This document shows positions 9,576 to 17,573 of a stretch of DNA of 64,000 nucleotides, in pieces. The DNA is taken from the NCBI RefSeq assembly GCF_024298825.1, contig NZ_CP101153.1, forward strand, positions 682,001 to 746,000. Reading direction: 5' to 3'. The DNA comes from Haloglomus salinum (GTDB lineage Archaea > Halobacteriota > Halobacteria > Halobacteriales > Haloarculaceae). Position numbers and translations under genes: made by a program. How positions within the stretch are numbered: position 1 is the first letter of the stretch; each line of letters begins with the position of its first letter. The notes under the pieces were generated by a model that had not been told where the DNA came from, made no database searches, and saw only the letters and a list, made by a program, of their open reading frames with translations.

Positions 9576-9920
9576 CGAAGCCCTCGCGCGCTCAGGGGCC
9601 CGCGACTCGCTGCGGTCCTCGGTCGCTCACTCCGTTCGCTCCCTGTGGTCCTTGCGTCGCCGGGGGCCCGCTGAGCGCGCTCGCCCTTCGATTCCGCCAG
9701 GGCGTCGATGTGTCACGGTCAGGTCGCCCTGCCCTTCCCCGAGTCGCGCGGGCCTCCCTTGCGGTCGGCCACGCGCTCCCGGCCCGTGGACTACCGAGAA
9801 TCGCGCAGCACCGTCAGTCCGATGGGCGCGCGCTGGCGCTCCCGCTCCGGCTTCCGTGAGCGAGTTCATCTCGCGAGCACCACGCCGGAGCCGGAACGCC
9901 GGCACCGCGCGAGGGCTTCG
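9576..9920 (+). repeat. Repeat copy 1 with 14-bp inverted ends (carries a nested hairpin insert)
   Basis: CGAAGCCCTCGCGC at 9576-9589 is the exact reverse complement of GCGCGAGGGCTTCG at 9907-9920. The interior shares blocks with the region at 56.5-56.8 kb in the same order: CCCTGCCCTTCCCC (9727-9740), a 23-bp identical block (9768-9790) and GCGCGCGCTGGC (9826-9837). The last two have identical spacing in both copies. No coding capacity is recognised. It resembles a MITE-like or intergenic repeat rather than an insertion sequence, since no transposase is present. Confidence 0.7.
9591..9679. repeat. 89-bp hairpin insert nested in repeat copy 1
   Basis: Compared with the copy at 56.5 kb, copy 1 has about 89 extra bases between its terminal CTCGCGC and the shared CTCGCCCTTCGA block. 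The extra piece begins CTCAGGGGCCCGCG and ends CGGGGGCCCGCTGAGCGCG, an imperfect inverted repeat that could form a long stem. The precise boundaries are uncertain by a few bases. Confidence 0.55.
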
Positions 9921-10004
9921 GAGGAGGCCCTTGACGAACAGAATCCAGAAAACATCGCCTAGAATCGAATTATGATTGGAAAAAGCGGAACAAGTGATTG
10001 AAAC

Positions 10005-10026
10005 GCCCATTAAATGTCATATAACG
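10005..10026 (+). promoter_or_regulatory. Candidate promoter for the lipoate-ligase family gene
   Basis: An AT-rich stretch with ATTAAATG and CATATAAC, unlike its GC-rich surroundings, lies 60-80 bases before the ATG at 10084. Either element could be the TATA box. No Shine-Dalgarno-like sequence is seen before the gene. Confidence 0.35.
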
Positions 10027-10083
10027 GTGTTCTCCGGAACCCGCCAATCGCATGTAGCCACCCCCCGAACGTACACCCGTCTT

Positions 10084-10773
10084 ATGCGAGTCGTACGCGG
10101 GCGCGCGACGGACATCGAGGAGGACCGGGCCGTCACGGAGCATCTGGTCACCGATGCCGCCGAGACCGGCGTGCCCGCGGTCCGGGTCTGGACCCCCCAT
10201 CGGCAGGTCGCGTTCGGCCGGCGCGACGCGCGGGAGCCGGGCTACGAGGGGGCGCGCGCGGCCGCCCAGGACCACGGCTACCCGCCCCACGAGCGCGAGA
10301 CCGGTGGGCGTGCAGTCGCCTACACGGGGAACACGGTCGCGTTCACGCGCGTCGAACCCATCGAGGAACTCCGAACGGGCATCGAGGAACGCTACGACGA
10401 GGTCGTCTCGCTCGTGAGAGCCGCGCTGGCCGACTGCGGCGTCGACGCCGAGCGCGGTGAACCGCCGGACTCGTTCTGCCCGGGCGCGCACTCGCTATCG
10501 GCCGACGGGAAGCTATGCGGCATCGCCCAGCGCGTCGGTGGGGAGGTGGCCCGCGTCGGTGGCATCCTCGTCGTGCGCGACCACGCAGCGGTCGCCCCCG
10601 TGCTGGCATCCGTCTACGACGCGCTGGGGGTGCCGTTCGACCCGGCGACCGTAGGGAGCGTCGCGCGAGCCCGCGGGGTCTCACCTGACGCCGTGGACCC
10701 CGAGGCGGTCGCCCGGACGCTGGAACACCACCTCGTCGGGAACGCCACGACCACCGTCGAACATCTCGACTGA
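10084..10773 (+). CDS. Lipoate--protein ligase A family protein (biotin/lipoate ligase fold)
   Basis: 229 residues from MRVVRGRATDIEEDRAVTEH. It has the LplA/LipB fold signatures RETGGRAVAYTGNTVAFTRV near 71-90 and the catalytic lysine region SADGKLCGIAQRVGG with Lys143. The family transfers lipoyl or octanoyl groups to E2 or H-protein lysines. In haloarchaea several paralogues exist, so the exact substrate is not fixed. The canonical GGGAV glycine run reads GGRAV here. The ORF is open further upstream through the AT-rich leader; the ATG at 10084 fits the family start. Single-gene unit. Confidence 0.8.
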   Translation: MRVVRGRATDIEEDRAVTEHLVTDAAETGVPAVRVWTPHRQVAFGRRDAREPGYEGARAAAQDHGYPPHERETGGRAVAYTGNTVAFTRVEPIEELRTGIEERYDEVVSLVRAALADCGVDAERGEPPDSFCPGAHSLSADGKLCGIAQRVGGEVARVGGILVVRDHAAVAPVLASVYDALGVPFDPATVGSVARARGVSPDAVDPEAVARTLEHHLVGNATTTVEHLD

Positions 10774-10961
10774 GGGGCTGCTGTCATCGACCGTGCGGAA
10801 CCGCCACCGACCGAACGAGAGCACGACTGACCGCGGATGCCGGGACGTCCCCCACCTGACGGTTCGTCGCCGAGCATGGCGCCGACGCCGTCCGCTTCGA
10901 GCACCACACCGCGAGCGTGGCGGCCGTCGGGTTTATTGCCGGTCGTACAGGACATCGTAGC

Positions 10962-11114
10962 ATGGATTCCTCCGGCCACGGCAGTCGCGGTACCACGAAC
11001 GGGTCCGAGGTCGGTGTGACCTGGTTCCTGAAAGTCGCACTGCTCTTCGCCCTCATCCTCGCGGTCGCGCTCGGTCTCGGCATCGGCCTCGGCGTCATCC
11101 CCGTCGGCCTCTGA
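10962..11114 (+). CDS. Small single-span membrane protein (50 aa)
   Basis: Short ORF of 50 residues: a polar Gly/Ser/Thr N-terminus of about 18 residues, then a hydrophobic segment VTWFLKVALLFALILAVALG continuing to the C-terminus VIPVGL. It would be a one-helix membrane protein. A TATA-like GTTTATTG lies at about 10930. The ATG at 10962 is preferred over an upstream Met because the latter would sit on the TATA element. Function unknown; small size lowers confidence. Confidence 0.55.
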   Translation: MDSSGHGSRGTTNGSEVGVTWFLKVALLFALILAVALGLGIGLGVIPVGL

Positions 11115-11202
11115 GGCGATGGAGCGACCCTTCGGGCCGCCGTCCAGCACGACTCACCCCCCATATGCCTACTTTCTTGAGGACGCCACGAGAGGCAAGC
11201 GT

Positions 11203-12303
11203 ATGCTCGGACCACTCCGTCGACATCCGCTCGCGACGGGCGGACTCCTGCTCGGCGCGGTCGCCGCCGCCGGTTCGCTCGCCGACTCACGCCTCGACCC
11301 CGTCGGCTGGCACCCGCCCGACCCGCCCCCGATGGCGGGCGCACTGGAGCCGGACCACGCGCTGGCCGACGCCGACCGCGTGCTGACCGCCGACGGCCCG
11401 GAGGACACCGCGTTCGACGCCGAGGGGCGGTGCTACACCGGCGCCGACGACGGCGTCGTCTACCGCACCGTCGAACCGGTCGATGGCCGCACGGACTGCC
11501 CGGTCGAGCCGTTCGCCCGCGTCGGCGGCCGCCCGCTCGGCCTCGTCTTCGCGGACGGTATCGACGAGGGCGAGCCGGGCTCGGACCTCATCGTCGCCGC
11601 CGAGGACGCCGGCCTCGTGAGCGTCTCGCCCGACGGCGACGTGGAGACGCTCACCGACAGCGCCGCCGGCCAGCACACCCAGTTCGCCGACGACCTCTAC
11701 GTCCACGACGGCGTCGTCTACGTCACGGACGCGACGGTCCACGACATCTTCCAGGACGAACTGTTCGAGCTGCAGGACACCGGCCGCCTGCTGAGCTACG
11801 ACCTCGAGACGGGCGAGACGACGGTCGAGCTGACGGGACTGGGCTTCGCCAACGGCGTCGCGCCCGGCCCCGACGGGGAGTCGCTGCTGGTCAACGAGAC
11901 CTCGCGCTACCGCATCCGCCGCTACTGGGTCGAGGGTGACCGCGCCGGCGAGGACGAGGTGTTCGTCGACAACCTCCCCGGCTACCCCGACAACGTCGAC
12001 GTGGCCAGCGAGGGTGGCTACTGGGTCGCCATCCCCAGCATGCGCGACGAATCGCTGGAGGCGCTCCAGCGCCGTCCGTGGGTGAAACGACAGCTCGGCA
12101 AGCTGCCCGAGTCCGTCCTCCAGCAGGTCAGCGGCGACGCGTACGGGCTCGTCCTCCGCGTCGACGAGTCCGGTGAGGTCGTCGACTCGCTCCACGACCC
12201 CGCTGGCGGCGTCTTCGGTGTCACCTCCGCGACGGAGTACGACGGCGACCTCTACCTGGGTTCGCTGTTCAACGACTACGTCTACCGGTACGACCTCGAT
12301 TGA
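11203..12303 (+). CDS. Strictosidine synthase/SMP-30-like beta-propeller protein
   Basis: 366 residues from MLGPLRRHPLATGGLLLGAV, with a hydrophobic N-terminal segment (about 12-28) that is either a signal peptide or membrane anchor. The rest is a six-bladed propeller of the SSL/gluconolactonase type, showing DGPEDTAFDAEGRCYTGADD, GRPLGLVFADGIDEGEPGSD, LTGLGFANGVAPGPDGESLL and NLPGYPDNVDVASEGGYWVA. The last two match the adipocyte membrane-associated protein group. It probably acts outside the membrane as a hydrolase or lactonase of unknown substrate. The start at 11203 was chosen over 11119 because the upstream residues lack family character and an AT-rich patch lies at 11162-11180. Confidence 0.82.
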   Translation: MLGPLRRHPLATGGLLLGAVAAAGSLADSRLDPVGWHPPDPPPMAGALEPDHALADADRVLTADGPEDTAFDAEGRCYTGADDGVVYRTVEPVDGRTDCPVEPFARVGGRPLGLVFADGIDEGEPGSDLIVAAEDAGLVSVSPDGDVETLTDSAAGQHTQFADDLYVHDGVVYVTDATVHDIFQDELFELQDTGRLLSYDLETGETTVELTGLGFANGVAPGPDGESLLVNETSRYRIRRYWVEGDRAGEDEVFVDNLPGYPDNVDVASEGGYWVAIPSMRDESLEALQRRPWVKRQLGKLPESVLQQVSGDAYGLVLRVDESGEVVDSLHDPAGGVFGVTSATEYDGDLYLGSLFNDYVYRYDLD

Positions 12304-12535
12304 GCGGGGGGTCACGGCACACGTCACCGACGGCCGACAACACGGCGGTCATCCGTGTGGTTGAGGGTGGACACCACGGCAGACCGGTTCGTGAACCGAC
12401 AGCCGGGCGAAGCCGCCTGCTCGCGTCGGTCCGGGACCGGTCGTTCGACGATGTGGCATTCGGGTCGCGACAGGTCGCGGCGCCCCCCGCGAGGAGGATG
12501 GTCGCACGGTGACCTCCGCACCGGAATGAGAACGA

Positions 12536-12608
12536 TGGGACCGCCCGGATTTGAACCGGGGTCACGGGCACCCAAGGCCCGAAGTATACCATGCTAACCC
12601 ACGGTCCC
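12536..12608 (-). tRNA. tRNA-Pro (anticodon UGG)
   Basis: Read on the minus strand the acceptor stem is GGGACCG/CGGTCCC with discriminator A. The anticodon arm is CGGGC-CTTGGGT-GCCCG, giving anticodon UGG. The T arm is CCCGG-TTCAAAT-CCGGG. The length is 73 bases without an encoded CCA and no intron is present. The D loop keeps the GG pair. The gene lies between the beta-propeller gene and the SLC13 permease gene. Confidence 0.95.
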
Positions 12609-12659
12609 GCAGGGAACTCTACTGGAAGCCGGTGGGAAAGCGTTTCGCTCCCTCTCCGC

Positions 12660-14507
12660 TCACACCCCGACCAGAACCGAGATGCCGGCCGTCGTCACCA
12701 GAGCGAGCAGTATCTGCAGCGGCGTGCCCACGCGGAGGTAGTCGGTGAAGCGGTAGCCGCCGGGGCCGTAGACGAACAGGTTGGTCTGGTAGCCGACGGG
12801 TGTCATGAACGCTGTCGAGGCGGCGAACGTCACGGCGAGGACGAACGGGTACGCGGCGCTCGGTTGAATCTGGAGCGCGGCCTCGAACGCGACCGGGATC
12901 ATCAGCACGACCGCGGCGTTGTTGGAGATGATGTTGGTCAGGACGGCCGTGACGACGTACATCAGGCCGAGGACCGCCACCAGCGGCAGCGACCCGGCAG
13001 CGATGACGATGCCTTCGGCGATGAAGTCGGCACCACCGGTCTGCTCCATGGCGATTCCTAGCGGGATGACGCCCGCGAGCAGGAAGATGACGTCCCACTG
13101 GACGTCCTCGTACACCTCGGTCGGCTTCAGGCAGCCGGTGAGGACCATCAGCAGCGAGCCAGCGAGCGCCGAGACGACGATGGGGAGGATGTCGAGCGCG
13201 GCGACGCCGACGACAGCAGCGACGATGCCGACCGCGACCGGGATGCGTGACTGCCGGAAGTCCGGGCGCTCGACCTCCTGGGCGACGATGAAGTCCCGGC
13301 GGTCGGCGAGGCGCTCGATGGAGTCGGCGGTGGCCTGGATGAGCAGCGTGTCACCCACCTTGAGGCGAGTGCGGTCCATCCGCTGGCGGATGAGTTCGGG
13401 CCCACGGCGGAAGGCGAGGACGCTGGCGTCGTAGCGCTGGCGGAAGTTGGTGGTCGCGAGCGTCTCGCCGACGAGGAACGAGCCAGGGGCGACGACCACT
13501 TCCACGAGGTTCTCCCGGCCCTCCTCCGCGGCCTCCAGTTCGGCCTCGTCGACGGTGCGGGCGACCAGGTCCAGCCCGTCGACGTCCATGATCTCGACCA
13601 GCGTGTCCCGGTCGGTCCGCAGCGCGAAGATGTCGCCGGGCTGGATGGTCTTCGGCCCGAGCGGTTCGAGGAACACCTCGTCGCCGCGGATGAGCTGGAC
13701 GATGTCCACGTCGAAGTCCGTCTCCACCAGCGCGTCCCGGATGGTGTCGCCGACGATGGGGGAATCCTCTCGGACCGTCACCTCCGTCAGGTACTCGCCC
13801 ATCTCGAACTCCTCGGTCAGGTCCTCGCGGGCCTTGATGCGCTCGGGCGTGAGGTACTGGCCCAGCGTGAACAGGTAGATGGTGCCTGCGATGCTGACGA
13901 GGATGCCGAGCGCGGTGAACTGGAACATCGAGAACGGCGCGTTCGGAACCCCGAGGTCCGCGGCCACCTCGCTGGCGAGGATGTTGGTCGAGGTGCCGAT
14001 GAGGGTGAGGGTACCGCCGAACATCGAGGCGTACGAGAGCGGGAGCAGTAGTTTCGACGGCGAGGTCCGTCCCTCGTGGGCGATGTCGGTCACCATCGGG
14101 AGGAGGATGGCGACGGCGGCGGTGTTGTTGATGAACCCGGAGATGGGGCCGACGGCGCCGATGGTGGCCCCGAGCTGTCGCGTCTCGCTCTCGCCGGTCA
14201 GCGAGGACAGCTTCCGGCCGAGAATCTGGACCACGCCCGTCCGCTGGACGCCGGCGCTCAGGATGAACATCGCCAGCACCGTGATGGTCGCGCCGGAGGC
14301 GAACCCCGAGATGCCCTGCTGGGGCGAGATGCCGGTCAGGTCCAGTGGGCCGGCCGTCCCGAGCACCATCAGCGAGACCATCACCCCGATGGCCGTGATG
14401 TCGATAGGGACCGGCTCCGTCGCGAACAGGACCAGCGCCACGAGGATGATGGCGAACACGGCCAGCATCCCGGGCGTGACCGGCGGTAGTGCCACGCCGT
14501 CCGGCAC
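12660..14507 (-). CDS. SLC13-family permease with two RCK_C domains
   Basis: 615 residues. Membrane halves at about 12-215 and 415-615 show the DASS/SLC13 hallmarks: SGFINNTAAVAILLPMVTDI with TLIGTSTNILASE in the first half, and TNIISNNAAVVLMIPVAFEA with FMTPVGYQTNLFVYGPGGYR in the second. Between them lie two TrkA-C/RCK_C domains (about 235-310 and 325-405), as in SAC1-type transporters. Likely sodium-coupled uptake of sulfate or another anion, with regulatory RCK domains on the cytoplasmic side. The substrate cannot be read from sequence. Single-gene unit facing the tRNA. Confidence 0.9.
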   Translation of the reverse strand: MPDGVALPPVTPGMLAVFAIILVALVLFATEPVPIDITAIGVMVSLMVLGTAGPLDLTGISPQQGISGFASGATITVLAMFILSAGVQRTGVVQILGRKLSSLTGESETRQLGATIGAVGPISGFINNTAAVAILLPMVTDIAHEGRTSPSKLLLPLSYASMFGGTLTLIGTSTNILASEVAADLGVPNAPFSMFQFTALGILVSIAGTIYLFTLGQYLTPERIKAREDLTEEFEMGEYLTEVTVREDSPIVGDTIRDALVETDFDVDIVQLIRGDEVFLEPLGPKTIQPGDIFALRTDRDTLVEIMDVDGLDLVARTVDEAELEAAEEGRENLVEVVVAPGSFLVGETLATTNFRQRYDASVLAFRRGPELIRQRMDRTRLKVGDTLLIQATADSIERLADRRDFIVAQEVERPDFRQSRIPVAVGIVAAVVGVAALDILPIVVSALAGSLLMVLTGCLKPTEVYEDVQWDVIFLLAGVIPLGIAMEQTGGADFIAEGIVIAAGSLPLVAVLGLMYVVTAVLTNIISNNAAVVLMIPVAFEAALQIQPSAAYPFVLAVTFAASTAFMTPVGYQTNLFVYGPGGYRFTDYLRVGTPLQILLALVTTAGISVLVGV

Positions 14508-14546
14508 TCGTAGCGGCGAGGAAAAGGTTGCGGCCTCGGCGCGGCC

Positions 14547-15233
14547 TCAGACGCCGAGTTCCGCAGCCAGCGCGTGGAAGTCGTCGACCGTCAAATCCGG
14601 GTCACCGGCGAAGTCGTCCCACGGCTCGCCGCCGCGGGCGACCCGCACGGCCTGCATCCCGGCGTTCATCGCGCCGTACACGTCGAAGAAGGGGCCACAG
14701 ACGTGTGCGATGCGGTCGATGGGGGTCCCGGTTCGGGCGGCGGCGTGGCGGTAGATTTCAGCGTCGGGCTTGAAGCTCTCGACCTCGTCGGCGCTGATGG
14801 TATCCTCGATGACGTCGCCGATATCCGCCGCCTCGACCATCGAATCGAGCATATCCGGGTTCCCGTTGGAGACGACGTAGCAGTCGTAGTCGGCGGCGAG
14901 TGCGGCGATGCCGTCGGCCACGTCGTCGAACACGTCGAGGCCGTGGTAGGTCTCGAGGACGGCCTCGCGCTCGGCGGCATCGGTCTCGACGCCGTGGGCG
15001 GCGAGCGCGTGGGTCAGCGCGGCCCGGTTCAGCTCGTAGAACGGCTGGTAGGCGTCGATGGCGTTCGCGACCATCGTGTACAGCAGCGAGCGCGAGCGCC
15101 AGTGGTTCGAGACAGGTTCGGGGTCGGTCACGCCGTCGACGTTCGCGAGCGCCGCCTCGACGGCGGCCACGTCGACGAGGGTGCCGTACGAGTCGAAGGT
15201 CAGCGTCTCCACACGGTCGGGGTCGAAAGGCAT
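14547..15233 (-). CDS. HAD-superfamily hydrolase, haloacid dehalogenase type II-like
   Basis: 228 residues from MPFDPDRVETLTFDSYGTLV. The DSYGTL motif carries the nucleophile Asp14. A cap with LLYTMVANAIDAYQPFYELN follows, then motif II CYVVSNGNPDMLDSM and motif III ESFKPDAEIYRHAAARTGTP. The order and the YGTL signature match 2-haloacid dehalogenase type II and relatives. Actual substrate unknown; many such proteins are phosphatases. A longer frame to 15392 was rejected because the added residues have no family resemblance. Confidence 0.85.
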   Translation of the reverse strand: MPFDPDRVETLTFDSYGTLVDVAAVEAALANVDGVTDPEPVSNHWRSRSLLYTMVANAIDAYQPFYELNRAALTHALAAHGVETDAAEREAVLETYHGLDVFDDVADGIAALAADYDCYVVSNGNPDMLDSMVEAADIGDVIEDTISADEVESFKPDAEIYRHAAARTGTPIDRIAHVCGPFFDVYGAMNAGMQAVRVARGGEPWDDFAGDPDLTVDDFHALAAELGV

Positions 15234-15288
15234 GGCTGGGCCGTCGACCGGCGCCGAGTTAGTTCTCCGGGGCACGGAGGACCCGCGC

Positions 15289-15558
15289 TCACCGTGCCTG
15301 TCGGTGCTCCATCGCCGTGACCACGCCGCGGACGGCGACCCACGGCAGCAGGACCGGCACCGTGAACAGGGCCACCGCAGCAACGCCCGCACCGAGCGGG
15401 CCGGTTGCGGCGGCCACGCCGACGGCGAACAGCGCGCCGACCAGCGCCAGCGGTGCCAGGACCGCGAGCGCCAGCGCCGTCAGGAGGGCGCGGCTCCGGT
15501 GGTGGTTGCCGCTCGATACCGTCGTCGTGCCGGGGGTGGAGGGGTGTTCGGTTCGCAT
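15289..15558 (-). CDS. Small two-helix membrane protein (89 aa)
   Basis: 89 residues with a polar Ser/Thr/His N-terminus, then two hydrophobic segments, ALLTALALAVLAPLALVGAL (about 24-43) and GAGVAAVALFTVPVLLPWVA (about 56-75), ending EHRQAR. No family recognised. An AT-rich region with TTACCATTATGG on the minus strand lies about 35-45 bases upstream and may be the promoter. It lies downstream of the P450 gene on the same strand, with about 140 bases between. Confidence 0.55.
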   Translation of the reverse strand: MRTEHPSTPGTTTVSSGNHHRSRALLTALALAVLAPLALVGALFAVGVAAATGPLGAGVAAVALFTVPVLLPWVAVRGVVTAMEHRQAR

Positions 15559-15697
15559 CTGTCTTCACTCGTACCCAGGACCCGGACGACCATAATGGTA
15601 ATCTGAATTACATTTCTGTATGCGAGTTTACTGGACCCTCCTTCTGTAACCAATCGGAGAGGAACCGGGCGGCGCAAGCAGGAAGACCAGCGGGGCG

Positions 15698-17158
15698 TCA
15701 GCGCTCGGTGACGAGGAACTCCTGGCCCTCCTTCATCCGGAGCGTCATCTGTGGCGAGAGCGGCGGGCCGTCGTGGTCGCCCTCCTCGCCGAGGTAGTAG
15801 AGTTCGTAGTTCCGTCCGATGGTGGCCAGCGAGAGTTTGGCCTCGAGCAGCGCGAACTGGCGGCCGATGCAGATGCGTGGGCCACCGCCGAACGGCGCGT
15901 AGGCGAAGTCGTGGAGGTTCTGCCGGAACTCGTCGGTCCACCGGTCCGGGTCGAACTCCTCGGGCTCGTCGAAGAACCGCGGGTCGCGCTGGATACGGCG
16001 GATGAGGACGCCGATGCGCTCGCCCTCGGGGACGCGGTAGCCGTCGAACTGCACGTCCTGGTCGGCGACACGAGGGAGCGCGTAGACGGGCGGGAACAGG
16101 CGGAGCGTCTCGGTGACTACCTTGTCGGTGAACTCCAGCCGCCCCTCCTCGATGTCCTCGGCCGTGGGCGGACCGTCCAGCGCGTCCACCTCCGCGTGGA
16201 ACCGCTCGCGGATGTCGGGGTGCTCGGCGAGCGCCCAGAGCGCGAACGTCAGGGAGGTGGTGGTGGTGTCGTGGCCGGCGAAGATGATGGTGACCATCTG
16301 GTCGCGGAGGTCCTCGTCGGTGAACATCCCCGAGTCGGCCATGCCGGACTCCCGGAGGCCGACGAGGAGGCTCATCAGGTCGTCGGCCTCCCCCGGGTCC
16401 GCAGGCGGGTTCCGGGCGGCCTCGTCGAGCAGTCGGTCGGCCTCCTTCTGGAGTGTCTTCTTGCCCTGCCTGAACCGTCGGCGGGCGGGCGTCGGCATCC
16501 AGCGCGGGAGCGGGTAGGAGGTAGGCAGGAACCAGTCGTGCAGCGCCTCGGCACCCTCGCGGATGTTCTCATCGCCGTCGAGTGCCAGTTCACGCCCCAG
16601 GATGGCCGCGAACAGCACGTCCAGCGTCAGGTCGGTCATCTCCGACTGGAGGTCGAGTTGCTGGCCACCCTCCCAGCGACCGACGCGGCGCTGTACCTGC
16701 TCGACCATCGTCTCGGCGTGACCCATCACGCTCTCGCGGACGAACAGCGGTTGCAGGGTCTTGCGCTGCTGGGCCCACTCTTCGCCCTCGACGGTCAGCA
16801 GGCCGTCGCCGAACGCGATGCCGAAGTCGTCGGACTTGCGGAACTTCTCGCGGTCGGTCAGCATGACACGCTTCATGTGGTCGGGGTGGGTGACCTGCGT
16901 CAGGTCACCGAGACCGGGGAGCCAGACGCGGTAGACGTCACGGACAGCCGCGGCCCGGTCGCTGAACCCGATGGGGTCCTGCACCTGTCGGAGGGCATGC
17001 AGCTTCGGATTCCCGAGGTTCGGCGGGTAGGGCGCCAGCGGCAGGTCCGATACCTCCTCGTCGGCCGCCGCTCCTGCCGAGTCGTCCTCCTCGTCGCGGA
17101 CTCCTCCCGACCCGACGGTGTCGATGCTGCCGCCAGTCGGCCCGGTGTCTGAACTCAT
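15698..17158 (-). CDS. Cytochrome P450
   Basis: 486 residues. Haem monooxygenase signatures are complete: I-helix FAGHDTTTTSLTFALWALAE, K-helix ETLRLFPP (ExxR), and the haem-binding loop FAYAPFGGGPRICIGRQFAL with Cys430 as axial ligand. The first 38 residues are a Gly/Ser/Asp/Glu-rich leader with no transmembrane helix, so the protein is likely soluble. It resembles CYP174-like haloarchaeal P450s and bacterial fatty-acid hydroxylases; substrate and redox partner are not encoded nearby. A TATA-like ACTTATCAAC (minus strand) lies at about 17181-17190. Confidence 0.93.
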   Translation of the reverse strand: MSSDTGPTGGSIDTVGSGGVRDEEDDSAGAAADEEVSDLPLAPYPPNLGNPKLHALRQVQDPIGFSDRAAAVRDVYRVWLPGLGDLTQVTHPDHMKRVMLTDREKFRKSDDFGIAFGDGLLTVEGEEWAQQRKTLQPLFVRESVMGHAETMVEQVQRRVGRWEGGQQLDLQSEMTDLTLDVLFAAILGRELALDGDENIREGAEALHDWFLPTSYPLPRWMPTPARRRFRQGKKTLQKEADRLLDEAARNPPADPGEADDLMSLLVGLRESGMADSGMFTDEDLRDQMVTIIFAGHDTTTTSLTFALWALAEHPDIRERFHAEVDALDGPPTAEDIEEGRLEFTDKVVTETLRLFPPVYALPRVADQDVQFDGYRVPEGERIGVLIRRIQRDPRFFDEPEEFDPDRWTDEFRQNLHDFAYAPFGGGPRICIGRQFALLEAKLSLATIGRNYELYYLGEEGDHDGPPLSPQMTLRMKEGQEFLVTER

Positions 17159-17261
17159 AGCCGGCGGTTGGGTGGTGTGTGTTGATAAGTCTCGTGCCCC
17201 GGATACGGGCGGGGGTCTTATGTCGGGGGCCGATGCGTCCGGAGCGACCGGGACGGCGGCG

Positions 17262-17573
17262 TCAACCGAGCCGGGTGTAGACGGCGGTCCCGACCCGCAT
17301 CGCCACCAGCGGGACGAACGCGAGTTGCGCCATCAGCAGCGTCCACGCCGCGACGACGACCGGAACGCTCTGCCCGTGGGAGACGGTGACGCCGATAGCC
17401 AGGCCGGCGACGGCCACCACGAGCAGGGCGACGAGCAGGACACAGCCCAGGACGAGCAGGTCGACGAGGAGCGCCCGGATGCGCGAGCGCGCCGCCTGCC
17501 GGCGCTCCCGCCCCGCGATGTCGACCGCCAGCGAGCGGGTGGCCGTCGACAGCCACCGTCGGAGGTCACGCAT
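17262..17573 (-). CDS. Two-helix membrane protein downstream of the winged-helix regulator
   Basis: 103 residues from MRDLRRWLSTATRSLAVDI. A basic amphipathic N-terminus is followed by two hydrophobic segments, LLVDLLVLGCVLLVALLVVA (about 35-55) and VVVAAWTLLMAQLAFVPLVA (about 70-90). No family recognised. It overlaps the end of the upstream regulator gene by eight bases, so the two are probably translationally coupled. The ORF is open to 17609, but the Met at 17573 gives a normal short overlap. Confidence 0.65.
   Translation of the reverse strand: MRDLRRWLSTATRSLAVDIAGRERRQAARSRIRALLVDLLVLGCVLLVALLVVAVAGLAIGVTVSHGQSVPVVVAAWTLLMAQLAFVPLVAMRVGTAVYTRLG

Larger units (their letters stand above)
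9277..10083. other. Non-coding region with repeat element and low-GC patch
   Basis: No convincing gene. It contains the promoter of the ribosomal operon (9332-9340), a short direct repeat (AAAGGACACCGACGA at about 9546-9560 and again 18 bases later), a repeat with inverted ends (9576-9920), and a clearly AT-richer patch at about 9940-10030 holding TATA-like sequence (ATTAAATGTCATATAACG). The several overlapping frames across 9363-9975 have low-complexity Arg/Pro/Ser composition and no recognisable domain. Confidence 0.6.

Noticed and set aside
9576-9920. Insertion sequence
   Set aside because: Inverted ends are present, but there is no transposase gene or fragment, and no clear target-site duplication could be seen.
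9363-9975. Several overlapping frames (up to 195 codons) in the non-coding gap
   Set aside because: They overlap the inverted-repeat element, are Arg/Pro/Ser-rich, have no recognisable domain and no promoter or start context.
12300-12512. A 70-codon frame between the beta-propeller gene and tRNA-Pro
   Set aside because: Composition is that of random GC-rich sequence, with no domain and no plausible promoter.
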